Shown here in pieces: positions 43,623-55,779 of a stretch of DNA of 64,000 nucleotides. The DNA comes from Conus ventricosus (taxonomy: Eukaryota > Mollusca > Gastropoda > Neogastropoda > Conidae). The DNA lies in NCBI GenBank assembly GCA_018398815.1, contig CM031609.1, positions 26,606,727 to 26,670,726 on the forward strand, read 5' to 3'. The notes beneath the pieces were generated by a model. That model was not told the DNA's origin. It made no database searches and saw nothing but the letters and a program-made list of their open reading frames with translations. The first letter of the stretch is position 1. Each line of letters starts with the position of its first letter. The translations under genes and the position numbers were made by a program.

Positions 43623-46600
43623 TCGAGTTTCTTACATTGTGGAGAGGATTATGAGTACCTGGCTAGCATTGTGAACTGTCACAAAGTTGTGGATTTTTTC
43701 CCCGTAACTCCACAACTTAAACTTCAGAATCCACTCCTTAAGCTCATTCATTTTATCTAAAGCAAAAATCTCGAAAACTTTCACAACAACGGTAACTTGC
43801 TTATTTGCACATGATTTTGAAACTCTCTTTGAGTCATCAAACACACAAAAATACCAGTGACCCTAATTAACCTTTGTATGTAAATTTTTAGCCAATCAAA
43901 TTGCTCGACATGCAAGCATGGTGCTTTAACTCAAGGGAACCAATCAATGAAGGTTTTACAAACGAGTACTTGCGCATGCCCAGTCCTGTGTTAATGGCGG
44001 ATGGCCTGAACTCATCTGTAAATTTTGTAAGTCATGCATTTGACTTTATTCTTTCGCCCTTGTTTTTTTTATATTGCAACTTACATGAAAATTTTTATGC
44101 GAATTTAAAAAATAGAATCGATTACAAATCGAAAGTAATGACAAAAAAGGAAAGCCTGTCTTTCAGTAGGATTTATTTCAGTCACCTGAATAAGAACTCT
44201 CAAACATGGCAGTGTTGCCCACTGGATGATACAGTGCTGCTTACCACCAGTTTACAGCTACTTTTAAAAAAAAGAAGAAAAAAACAACCAACCGACCAAA
44301 CAAACAAACAAAAAAACAAAAACTTTAAGGCATTTGCTTTTATCATGTTAAATTTGCATGAAAGTAGTACTAGTAGCAATAGGGGCAGGCAATGAAACCA
44401 AGGTCTTTGAAGCTAGTAGTAGTACAAATCCCATCTTTTCATCACTTATTAGGTCTGGTTGCACACCCATACATGTATGCTTAATCAAAGCTGTATTTTT
44501 TTTTCATTTATGTTGCGCATAAATTTTAACTCGATGTATCCATCGTCAACACAGCGCAGGCCCAAGGGTGGTACAGGACTGCTCTAAGGCAGGTGAAGAC
44601 AGTGCTTCTCTGGGTCCTCCCCAGCGCCTTCGGGTGTTTCTTTTTCTCTTTAACTCGACTAATGCCAATACTAACTTGATGTTAGGTAGTGCTGGTAGCT
44701 CATTCCAATTTTTATAAACTGTTTACGAGAGCGGCACGGACGGCACGATTCCCTGCTGCCGCACGCTCGCGCACAGTGCTCATTCCCTGCCGACGCGCAT
44801 ATTTGGCCCACTTTTTAATTTATTTTTACGGTAGCTAGACAACAACTGACGGTCTTGTGTTAGGTGTCACAGGAAAGAACAAACACTCAACTAATCTAAC
44901 ATAGTAATTTCAAATCATTTACTTTCAATGTGTACACACGACTGTGCATTGCAAAACATTTCTGACAAGTAGAAAATGCTTTGTTTGCAATCTATTCCGT
45001 TCTTTTACAACACCAAATCGGAAGATGAAGGGATGGCTGCATCTTCAAACAATTCACTTTCCTATTCTCTTTCAAAGTTTTCTGTCTCTCTATCACTCTC
45101 CTCATCACCATATCCACTTTGTAATATGATTTCAAGCGCTTCATTGAGCGAGTGCTACCACCCCTTCGCCTGACTGACATTTTTTTCTGGCACAGGAAAT
45201 ACGTGCCGCGCGCCGCGCGCCGGTGCCGTCCATTTTTTGTTTCAAAGCTACTGGGGTCATCCAAGTTCACAACAGGCCACTGAAAGTATGGTCTACAACT
45301 CGCTCCAACATCCCCAAGACTAGTTACAGAGCTTATTTCCCTTGGATCATTTCATGGAAAATGTAGGAAGTTTTTATGTTCCCGTCATGTGATAGTGGAC
45401 GACACGGCAGAATGTACTGCTGTCTGTCCGTCATCCAGACTAGGATGACTCGGCTCAAGGGAAAGAAATCCTGTCCTCCACTACTTGATGACTCGGCTGG
45501 TAAAGGTTAAAAAAGAAAACTTACATTAATAAAGTATCCTTAATGTTGCCTGCCACCCCACCCACCCCACCAGATTGTTCAGCCAGTCACAGCACTGACA
45601 GCACACAGGAAGCAGTCAGCGTAAAGTTGTTAAGAGGCAACCCACTAGAAGAGGCATTGCACTCCCGCCAGGTCACTAGTTCAGTTGCACCTGTTCTGAT
45701 CTAACATTCACAGCGCACCACTTACTAAGCCCCCTACTAACGAAAATAATGGCTTAGTCGCAGAGCAAGCTTGAGTGAAGTCGTCCTGAGGGCACAACCA
45801 CGTCCATCCAGCGACAAGCCTCATGAACTTGCCGTCACCAGTAACTACAGCATGAACTCAACAAGGGCACAGCTGAGGAAAAGAACAAAATAAAACGAGG
45901 TCACTATGACAGCAGGCCTAGAGGGTCACAGCACCTGAGATTTTTTTTTGATTTTGTGATCACTAATATCAGTGTGGACGGGAGTGATATGTTGATGTTA
46001 GGGAGTTCAATTTTAAGTCTGAGACCACATTACAGTGTTGCACTGTGTGCTTACTTTCTTATATACCTGGTGTCATCTGGGCCCAGAAATACAGACACCT
46101 GCGGTGTTATCAAGAATTTTAACAACACCCTCAGAATCTATAGGCTCTGGGTTCAAAATATGTATAAGAGGGCTTGAGTTTCTTGCCCTGTCATTTGATT
46201 CAAAAGACAGATGGTCTTATGCAGGGTGGGCACAAAAAATTCTATGGCTAATATAAATAATGATCGTCTACGAGGCAAATGCAAATGCATCATGTCAGAT
46301 CCACTTGCTATCATGCATGTGTATTTTTGACAAAAATGTTAATAGAATACAATAGGTGCAATGCAGTCAAATTCCTTTCTTGGTATGGGAGTCTTTTTTA
46401 GAGTGCAAAGTTCAGTTTACAGATCCAGTACCATGGACTCGGACTTGGAGGATGTGTGCAGTGACAGAGAGAATTCTGGTATGTATACAGTTATTTATGT
46501 CAGATCTATGAAATGTGAAGAGCAGTTTCGCAATGTCACCAAAGTGAGCCCCAAACGCCACATCACATTATAAGGCTTATGATTTGTTATCGCTCAACAT

Positions 46601-48689
46601 GTCAGAATACTTTTTGTCTTGTGACACTTTCAAGAAAATAAATGGTCTCCTCACTCACAAACTGATCACATTGATTTTCTGATAACATGTGTAAAGACGT
46701 GTGCAACAATAAGTGTTGTTTCTCCACATCTTTCTTTTAATTCTCATATATATTGACATCAAGTCAGCCTTATCACCTTACGGAGAAATTCATTGCAGTT
46801 GTAACTTTATAGAAATTCAGAACACACATATTTTAGATATGAATAATTAAAATACTCTAATTAAGCACACAATCCATCCATAATTAGTTCATTGAACTTT
46901 TCCCATACAGACTGAATGTGAAGAATTGTTTATTCAGATGTATTTTGCAAGTATACATGGTTCTTGAATTATGAAGTTAAATACTTCCTACAAATATAAA
47001 GTCCAGATTAATATGTTCTTCAGGAACCCACTATAGTCCAAGTGACAGTGACACCACAGATCTGAATCAGAGTCCTGTTCTGAGACTTACTTCGAGTTTA
47101 TGCTTATACTTCAACCTGTCCAAAACATGTGGGAGACGTCAGCTGGTCATTTGGAGGAACAACTGCAGAGTGCAGGCCTGTCGTGTCAAGTACAGATGAG
47201 AAAAGGTGAGGAAATGTTTTATGGGTTTGCTTACTGAATATTGACAGTGTAATGCAGAGCTTCAACACATTGGCGCTCTTTTTTTTTTCAAAATGGCGCA
47301 CGTCTTCACGTCTTGATAGGCCAGTCGGGCGCGTGCTGATTTCAGTTATGTTGCTACCTCTAAACCACCTTTGGTATCGCATGCAATAAAGGAGGCAGCT
47401 GTCCCGCACTGTACAAAACATGTTTATGTTTGTTCCAGGAAATGTTATTTTTGTAAATGCAGAATAAGTTGATTGCACCAGCCCTGATGTGGCCCTTGGC
47501 GGTTGTGGGGCTATAACTATAAGCCACATGAGTGCGGCATGGCAACTGCCATGTGCAGCCTTGAAGTCGCCTCAATCGCAAAGCCGAGTGTCTTTTCTGC
47601 GATGTTTCTGATTGGCTTATAGCCATAGCATCGCCCAATCACATAACTATTATGTCGACTTTTGACATCGTTTTCCGCAGTTAGGATGGAAATGAATTAG
47701 ATTGGACGATTTTATTGGACCGTTTTATTCCCAAACATCGCAGGTCGACGGTGTTGACATCGAAGTTCGATTCGCACCAGTGTGATTTTCACAAGAACAG
47801 ACGAAGATGTACAAGTGTCTCATAATAACTATCTTGCAGAAATAAAAAAAATTTTCGCGAAAAAATACAGGTCAACATCGACGAAGCTAATGTGGTTTAG
47901 TTAAATATATAGGTACGTAAGTTTCTGATAAGTTTTTAAAGGAAGCTGTACACACTCAAAATAGTCAATGAATAACTGCATACGTCGAAGGTTTATGTAA
48001 ATACAATGAAAGAGGCGTCATTGTACCATTCGACTGGACAATTTTTCGATTGAAATATTAGAATTTTCTGCATTTATTTTGGACGATAAACAATTATGAC
48101 TAGGTCGAATTTTGAATCGCGGGCTGAAATCGAAAGTGCCAGAATCTGTCGATCATTGTTAAATCCCATTGCGAAATCCAGTCATATGTAATGAATTGTC
48201 TTTTATGAAAGAGCAAATCAACAAAAATCATTTAATGACTGAAACTCAAAACTGGCCAGCAAACTGCAAAAGGACCAGATATGGGTGGACTTAGAAATAT
48301 TTGCTTAAAAATTAAATGGAAATGGATTAAGACTTGTGTGGTGACCTCTTATCATGAACACTGTCAGTGGGTAATACAGACCTACCAAACTTTTGTGGTG
48401 GCGCTGTGTATTAAGACATATGCTGGTGATTTCCCTTCATGAACTCTGCATCTGGAGTGAGTTTGTATCATGGTACCATCACTGGCTTATAGTGTATATT
48501 AGTATACTATGATATAAGATATATATTATACAGTATGATATATATTATGATTGATAGAAAATATGAAATCAAAGGTATGTTTCTTGCACATGTATCCAAT
48601 TTAATGTTTTGAATTCATTCTTTTATTCTCACTAGCCATTTCCTGTTTCTTTTGTGCCAGTCCATTACACTATAACTTTTGATTTTTTA
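43623..48689. other. Five kilobases without a recognised gene
   Basis: Short open frames on both strands, none with a family signature. A GC-rich segment with CGCGC steps at 44740-44800 and 45205-45232 stands out from the AT-rich background. No repeats shared with the rest of the window were noticed. Confidence 0.4.
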
Positions 48690-48690
48690 T

Positions 48691-48719
48691 CGGGGGGGGG
48701 GGGGGGGGGGGGGGGGGGT
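48691..48719 (+). repeat. Poly-G run
   Basis: About 28 consecutive G directly before the SINE copy. Confidence 0.95.
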
Positions 48720-49175
48720 GGCTCAGGGCCCCTTTATTTCAATCTGAGGGGCCTTGGGCCCCTCGTTCTAAATCCTAGAATCATACTGTTGGTTCTGACT
48801 ACATATCCCCAAAGTCCTTCGGATGAGACGTTAAACCGAGGTCCGTGCATGAACACATGCATAGAAAATCTTGCACGCACGTTAAATCCCATTTCACCTT
48901 TCGGAAGAGTAGGCCATCATGTGCCGATGGAAATAAATGACACGTAATACACAGCATGCATCCTCCGTGTGAGATTGAAAGGACGAATGTGGAAAGGAGA
49001 GTGGGTGGCTGATGTTTGAATGACATGGAAACGACTGAAAGCGCCTGAAGGCAACCCTAATTCAGTCGGTTCTACCTGGGTAGGCAGCCCGTTGCATGAA
49101 ATAGTGTGTTGATTGTAAAGCGCTTAGAACTTGGTTTCTGATCTAGGTTAGGCGCTATGTAAGTACCCCATACAT
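48720..49175 (+). mobile_element. SINE of the same family as 23716-24268, head degenerate
   Basis: Shares TTGGTTCTGACTACATATCC, TCGGATGAGACGTTAAACCG, CTTTCGGAAGAGTAGGCCAT and the 3' part AGGCAGCCCGTTG...TGTAAAGCGCTTAGAAC...GGCGCTATGTAAGTA. The tRNA-like head is replaced by GGCTCAGGGCCCCTTTATTT. GGATGAGACGTTAAACCGAGG and the GCGCTATATAA-type tail are also known from SINEs of fish, suggesting a very old shared core. Confidence 0.75.
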
Positions 49176-50019
49176 TGCACTTTTCTTTTTCACTAATTTC
49201 AGTTTTTCAATAATCTTGCACAAGAGGAGATGCCTTGTGAAGCATGTGCAATTAATATATAAGCTTTTACCACAACACTGGCTGATTAATTTTAAAACTG
49301 ACCCCTCATTTTCTGTAGTGAGGGATCATCTGACCCATGGAATCTGAAAATAGTCCAAAGCTCTGCAGTGAACGTCTACAGAATCAATTTTGAACTCACT
49401 ACTCTTTCTGTACAATAATTTTGTTGAAAAAGCAGCAGAATTACCACATTAGAAATGTGCCTTAAAGTAAAGTTTAAGAAAGTGGCCTAGTATTGTGAAA
49501 GTGGTCTCTCAATTTTTTTTTAAATTGCAGCAGACAAATTTTTGCTGTATGTTCACTTTACATCCACCCTCATTCGTTGGGCTTCCAAACAAAATTTCTG
49601 TCTGAAAATATGTTCTTTTTGCAGTAAAATGCCTTGATTTTTATCTTCAAATTATCCACGTTTCTCCAGCTCCAGGGGAGCAACACCCCTTGACCCCCAC
49701 CCCACCCTCACCCCCAATTCCTACACAAAGGTGCTGATCCTGTACTCTGGACTTCAGTTTGGGCTTTTTTTGTTTGTTTGTTCGTTTCATCCGTGGGTAG
49801 GGGTTATAGTTTGGAGAAAGGCAGAACCCAAACTTGCTTGATAATGTTTGCTGACGAATTTCAAAATTTCGTTTTAAATTTGATAAACAGAATCAATGCA
49901 TAAGATATCTAACAAATGCAGAAAATTTTACACATGCACATATATTGCAGTGCACTCTGGCCTCATCATTTTTTTTCTTTACAAATATTTGTTACTTAAT
50001 TTATTTGTCATACACAGGC
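49176..50019. other. Upstream of the recombinase gene, no gene seen
   Basis: AT-rich. A possible splice acceptor (CATACACAG) ends at 50019, where the recombinase reading begins. Confidence 0.4.
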
Positions 50020-52530
50020 GTTCATTCTGGGAACCCCCGCTCAACAAGACCATGTATTTCTCGTCATCAAAGAGAGTTGGCGTTACCAAGCACCGTTGCA
50101 GAGACATCAACATCTGCCATGACATCATCTGTAACTCTAGTGGCATCACCCACCATTGCAAAGACAATCCAGCTGCCATGGCATCACCTATAACAGCAGT
50201 TACATCGGCCAACACTTCAGTGATATCATCAGTGTCTGCAGATTGTGAGATAACTATTCATATTGCAAAACAATGGAATGGCCATCGTGTTTGTGATAAA
50301 ACTGCCAAGTGCAAGTTTTGTGGAGTGCTGACCACCAACTTAAGACAACATCTGTTTTCAAAGAAGCACCGCAGTGAACCTGAAATATCTTTGATCCGCT
50401 CAAAACCAAAAGGATCGAAGCAAAGAGATCAGCTACTACAAAAATTTAGAAATGAGGGAAATTTCAAACATAACTGCGATGATATTGCAGCTAAAAGGGG
50501 GGAGATCATTCCTCTTCGTTCACCATCTGAACCAGTGGATCCCAAAGCTATATTCCATGTCAGCATTGCCTTGGTTTTTTCTTCAAATCAGAGTGTTGGC
50601 GACACCAGAATTCATGCCCATTTAAGCCAAAGAACTGGAAGGGAAGAAACAATGCAAAATCAGGTGAAATCCTTATTCCATGTGGAACAGATTGTAGTGA
50701 AGGTGTTAAAGGTTTACTCGCTTCAATGGCCTCAGATGAAACAAGCTTCACCGTGAGACGTGATTCACTTATTATTAAATTGGCAGAACAGATGTTGCAA
50801 AAGCATGGCCATCTTCACCATAGACATGATTATATCAAGCAGAAGCTAAGGCAGCTTGCACGGTTTTTGCTAATTGCTAGAGAAGATGATCAAGACCTCA
50901 CTGATCTTGCTAGTTGTATTATAGCAAATAAATTCATGACCGTGATTTCTGTTGTGAGAAAACTGTGCGGTTATGCATCTGTTGCAAATTCATTTGAAAA
51001 ACCCATCTCTGGCTCTTAAGCTTGGCCATTTGCCAAGAAATGTGCAGGGATAAATAGAAGTTGTGCACTGATGGAAGGTGATGAAGAAATGGAGAGAAAT
51101 GCAAGCAATTTCATTTGTCTTTTGGATTCAGACTGGAAGGAGTATATTTCAACATCTGAACTGAATACAATGGCCAGGAAAGATTACAACAAACCTCGTG
51201 TGCTCCTCTAACTGAAAACATCCAAAAAGTGTCTCAACACATATGTAAAGAACGCAGAAAGTGGCTGGCTCAGCTCAAGTCAGATCCAGGTGCTGAAGCA
51301 TGGCATTCCTTAGCCAACGTTTCCCTTGCAAATACTATAATGTACAACAGGCGAAGGAGTGGTGAAGCTTCAAGAATGTTACTGGAAGATTTTCAGAATG
51401 CAATTCACTCCTCAAAACGGGATGATAATACACGAAAAGCACTCTCTGACATGGAAAAAAAACTTGCAGCAAATTTACACGTGTTGAAGTGCAAGGTAAA
51501 CGTGGAAGAAAAGTTCCGACAGATTCGATGCTTGAGGAAGTTGAACACTTGCGTTATTTCAGAAAGCAGTGTGGTATTGATTCTGATGTGTTTGCTAGGC
51601 CATATTACAAATCACAAGATCATCTTCCAGGTCACACATGCCTCGGAGAATATGTTACTGCCAGTGGTGTGAAGAATGCACATGACATTACCGTACCAGC
51701 ACTAAACTTAGAAAGCATTTGGCAACGGTATCCAGATACTCAATATGACTGAGCATGAACTCGAACAATTGTGTGGCTTCCTTGGGCATAACATTGCTGT
51801 GCACAGATATTTTTATAGGCTTCCACAGGACACTTACCAGCTGTCGTCTGTTGGTGGTTGCAGAAAATGGGAATCTTGCTCATTTTAAGGGAAAGTCACT
51901 TGCTGACATTGAAGTTGAGAAAGAGTTGGAATTTGATGAGTCTTGACTATCAAAAATCTGTTCCAGCGCAACTGGTGCTGGTGTGTAAACTGCACATGAC
52001 TCGGCCTGTATTGATATGGACAACAATCTTGGTGTGAATGACACTTTTCATGACTCAGGCGGTTTTGACATGGGCGACAGTGTTGGTGTTAATGACACTT
52101 TTGGTGATTCAGGCTGCATTGACATGCGCAACAGTGTTAGTGTGAAGGACAACCAGTTGCCAAACAGTTTCGAGGTTCAGGACAACATTACAGCTGCTTG
52201 TACCAGCCGTGCAAGTGATGTAAATGAACGCTTCACACACATGAAGTCAAAAACCAGAACATGTGAAAGTTTTTGGCAGCTCATTCACTGAAAAAGGGAA
52301 CAAGCTGGTGCGAAGAGACTATCTTTCTCATGATCAACTGTTGGTTTATCAGGAAGTACTTTCGAAAAACACATCATGGATTCTGTTCTTCCTGGGAAAA
52401 GCAGAGTGTGAACATTTTTTTAAGAATTGAAAGATCAATGCACAACAAACACGGGACAAAAATAAGTGTACTGTGAGGAATGAAATTGGAAAACAAAAAC
52501 GAAAAGTGAGAAAAATGCAAGAGTGGTAAA
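50020..52530 (+). CDS. Crypton-like tyrosine recombinase with zinc finger (broken frames)
   Basis: N-terminal Ser/Thr-rich region, then CKFCGVLTTNLRQHLFSKKH (50310-50370), a C2H2-type finger, followed by EPEISLIRSK...QLLQKFRNEGNFKHNCD and GEIIPLRSPSEP. The recombinase part (51229-51946) reads WLAQLKSDPGAEAWHSLANV, then YNRRRSGEASRMLLEDF (box I Arg), LHVLKCKVN; and in further frames GKRGRKVP, FARPYY, KLRKHLATVS (second Arg), LGHNIAVHRYFYRLPQDTYQ (His and Tyr). R, R, H and Tyr in this order are the catalytic set of tyrosine recombinases. A repeated acidic tail (52016-52160) and a basic C-terminus (to about 52530) follow. Related genes are common in fish and mollusc genomes as Crypton-derived copies. 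At least six frame breaks. Confidence 0.7.
52016..52160 (+). repeat. In-frame repeats of about 63 bases in the recombinase tail
   Basis: Units reading GVNDTFHDSGGFDMGDSV, GVNDTFGDSGCIDMRNSV and a partial third (SVKDNQLPN). The protein repeat is acidic and Gly/Asp/Ser-rich; a disordered linker is likely. Confidence 0.8.
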
Positions 52531-52539
52531 GACAACAAT

Positions 52540-53370
52540 AACTTGAATAAGCAGTGTGTATCCAGTGTGCTTCTCACACCGTGAGAAGCATGTTGCTCAT
52601 TGTTTCAAAGTGTAGTTGGAGTACACATTCGGAACACAAGTGTTTTGAATTAACATTGTGGAGTTTAATCAACTTTCATCAGTTGTGCCACAGTTAGAAA
52701 ATTCAAGTGTACTTCTTGTTCAATGTGACATCTTCAAACTCCCTACCTATTATCTTTGATGCAAACCCAACATGCCAACTAATATGTTAGTTGGCAGTTT
52801 TGATAATAGTGTTTCTAACTAAGTGAACATAAACAATGCACAAGATATTTCCATAATTGGAGAGAATTTTACAGATGCACACATACAACACATTCACAAT
52901 GCCAGCAAGGTAGTAATCCACCTGACTTTGAAAAATGGGCGGACTTTATCGACCCTGTTGCCAGCGCCTCATGGTTCATTTTGGCGAGTGGACACATTTT
53001 ATAATTTTTGTTTTTGGTCGACAGCGTGGGTCATCCTGAATGGCTCAACGCAGTCAGCTGGACGGTAAGCAACAAATAACTAACTGCTGCAGAGAGATAA
53101 GACATTTTCATTTCGAAAGTGGTTAAGAAAAATGTTAAGACAAGCCAAGGGGACAGATAGGAATGAATTGACCTATTATGTTTACATATATGCACATGGT
53201 GTAAGTTTGAGTGATTCAAAATTGTCAGTATTGTTTTCTCTCCCAATACACTCAATATTTTTTTTAATTGGAAGTGATAAATCAAGAGCAAGAAGACTTG
53301 CGCAATCCAAAAACTTGTAACAAATTCAGCACAAGGACCAGCATTTTCAGCACAGTTATACAATGTGTGT
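52540..53370. other. No gene seen
   Basis: AT-rich spacer between the recombinase gene and the satellite block. Confidence 0.4.
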
Positions 53371-53575
53371 GTCAATGAGGGTTTTTATGTCTTATATGCA
53401 CGCCACACATGTGTATGCCATTGAGGAATATGCCAATGAGGAAGTTTTCATGTCTTATATGCACAGTCATACAACATGTGTGTCAGTGACTGAATATGGC
53501 AGGTTTCATGTCTTTTATGCACAGCCATGTCTTTCATGCACAGCCATACAATGGTTGTCAGTGAGAAAGTTTTCA
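53371..53575 (+). repeat. Imperfect minisatellite with ATGTCTTATATGCACA units
   Basis: Repeats built on TGTGTGTCAGTGA, GAAGTTTTCATGTC and TTATATGCACAGTCATACAA, in variable order over about 200 bases. Confidence 0.75.
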
Positions 53576-53632
53576 TGTCATTTATTGATGTATCTTCAGA
53601 AGTGGAGAGACTTGGTACAGGAACACACACAC

Positions 53633-53696
<64 letters not shown>

Positions 53697-53818
53697 ACAC
53701 ACACACACACACACACTGGTAGACCATTGAAGCTATGGAGTGTAGTGTTGAATGTTGGAATACTTTTATCTTGATGTATCTTCAGAAGTGGACAGACTTG
53801 CTATGTACAGGAACACAC

Positions 53819-53877
<59 letters not shown>

Positions 53878-54405
53878 GACACACACACACACAACACACA
53901 CAACACACACACACACACACACACACCACCACACACACGATGAGTGAGGAAAGGGAGGAGATGGGAGGGGTAGGACGGTGTTTATTTTTTTTGATGAAGC
54001 ATTGTACACGATGTGATGTTTTTTTGTTTTGTTTTTAAACTTTTCTTTTTTCATAGTGGCTTGATGTTAAAAAGCCAGAATGCTGCTTATTCAATGTTCC
54101 ATCTCTAAATAAATTATGACTTGACTTGACTTGACACACAACAAACACGGTGACTGTTGAAGCTATGGATGTGTGAATGTTGAAATATTTATCATGATGC
54201 TTCTAGAAGTGGAGAGACTTGCTACAGGAACACACACACACACACCACACCAACACACACAACACACACACAGCACAACCCACACACCACACACACACAC
54301 ACACACACTACACACTCACACACTGGTAGACGTTGAGCTATGGGTGTGTGGTTGAATGTTTGGGATACTTTTATCTTGATGTATCTTCGAAGTGGACAGA
54401 CGTTG
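53576..54405 (+). repeat. Long-unit tandem repeat: 100 unique bases plus (AC)n, four copies
   Basis: The segment TTTATCTTGATGTATCTTCA...GAAGTGGACAGACTTG...ACAGGAACACACA followed by an AC tract and CTGGTAGAC..TTGAAGCTATGG recurs at 53583, 53762, 54188 and 54367, with AC tracts at 53630-53716, 53812-53938 and 54232-54325. The AC tract is part of the repeating unit. Confidence 0.85.
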
Positions 54406-55779
54406 AGAGAATGTATCGGGTTCAAGTCACCTATCTTATTTGCACGAAACCCCCCCTTTCACATACAATCACGGTCCATCTATATCGTTTGGTCAAAATA
54501 ACACTGTTTTAAACAATTACACCCAAAAACTCTAAATTGACCTAATCGTATTTTAAAATGAGGGCTTACGTGCAGATAAGATTTGGAATCGTGAACCGTA
54601 TAAAGACTTCTCTCCAGGGACATAAAAATTAAAGGTTACAGTCGCCTCTATTCCAGCGCTATTAACGTCGCGGGACTGGCTATACTTTTTAGTAAGGGTT
54701 TGGGGTGACTTGGGGTGACTTGGGGCGACTTGGGGTGATTTGGGGTGACTTTGGGGTGACTTGGGCGACTTGGGGGCGACTTGGGCGAAAGGTGCAAGCG
54801 TGCTAAAGTGGGTGGAGGTGTCAGGGAATGTCAAGTGGAACTTAGTAGGACACTCTTGACATCTGCAACGCTCCCTGCCAGCCAATCAATACTGCTGCCA
54901 AGAGCGGGTCGCATTGAAGGGTTGATGGCCGTAGAATAGCTGTGTTTATCTTCCCTAGCAACTGTGCAGTCAAGCGTGCAGTGTGTGGCCGTGTGGTAAC
55001 AGAAGCTCTATTGATTGGTTGGCAGAGTGTATTGCAGAGTGATTCTCGAACATAGCCAAGAGTGATGTCATCTTTGCGTGCCAGGCATGGAGGAGGATTG
55101 ATTGCCAGCGTAAGTGCTGCTATTGATTGGGGGTGGGTGATGAAGTTACAAAAATGAATGTTTTGCAGATTTAATTTAATTTATTTATTTAAAGATTTGG
55201 GTTTAAAATGACACGAAACACAGTGAATCTGATTTAAGGATGATCTCATGACTTTAATAAAACATTGTAAGACTATTGACGAAACAATGAAGTGTTAACA
55301 TTGATTTTAGTGAATCTGGTTTTGAGAATGATGTAAACAATTTAATAAAAAATCATATGAACTATTTAACGAAGCAATCAAAGTGATGACATTGACTGTA
55401 GTGATTCAGAAAAAGCTAAATATTGGCGGTGTTATTGTAAGGTTAACGTGTCTTGACAGTTTGCACGCTTGGTGAAAATAAAAGCGCATTTTACTTAGTT
55501 TTATTTACTTTCTTTTTTAATTTACGTAAATATTTGAGTTAAAAATGAGCCTCACAAACGCTGTCTGAGTTTGAAATAACTGCCAGCCAGCGCACTGGTA
55601 AAGGGGTAGTGACAAACAATTAATGCAATTTTGTTTAGTGAAGTAGACATGGACATCATTAACCCCTCGAACGTTCATGAATAGCGTGCACATGCTATCT
55701 CTAAATCCCAGAGTCTTTTCAACGCGAACCACCAGTAAGTGCTGTTGGCTGTTCTGATGATTATATAACTCCCGATGAT
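54406..55779. other. Spacer before the Polinton, no gene seen
   Basis: Includes the decamer array at 54704-54790. The left terminal inverted repeat of the Polinton should lie here or upstream of 55780, but I could not recognise it because the other end is outside the window. Confidence 0.4.
54704..54790 (+). repeat. Decamer array, consensus CTTGGGGTGA
   Basis: Nine or so units of CTTGGGGTGA or CTTGGGCGA in tandem, G-rich on the plus strand. Confidence 0.9.

Noticed and set aside
43901..44395. 164-residue plus-strand open frame
   Set aside because: Low-complexity Lys/Asn-rich composition, no known domain, no splice context; probably chance.
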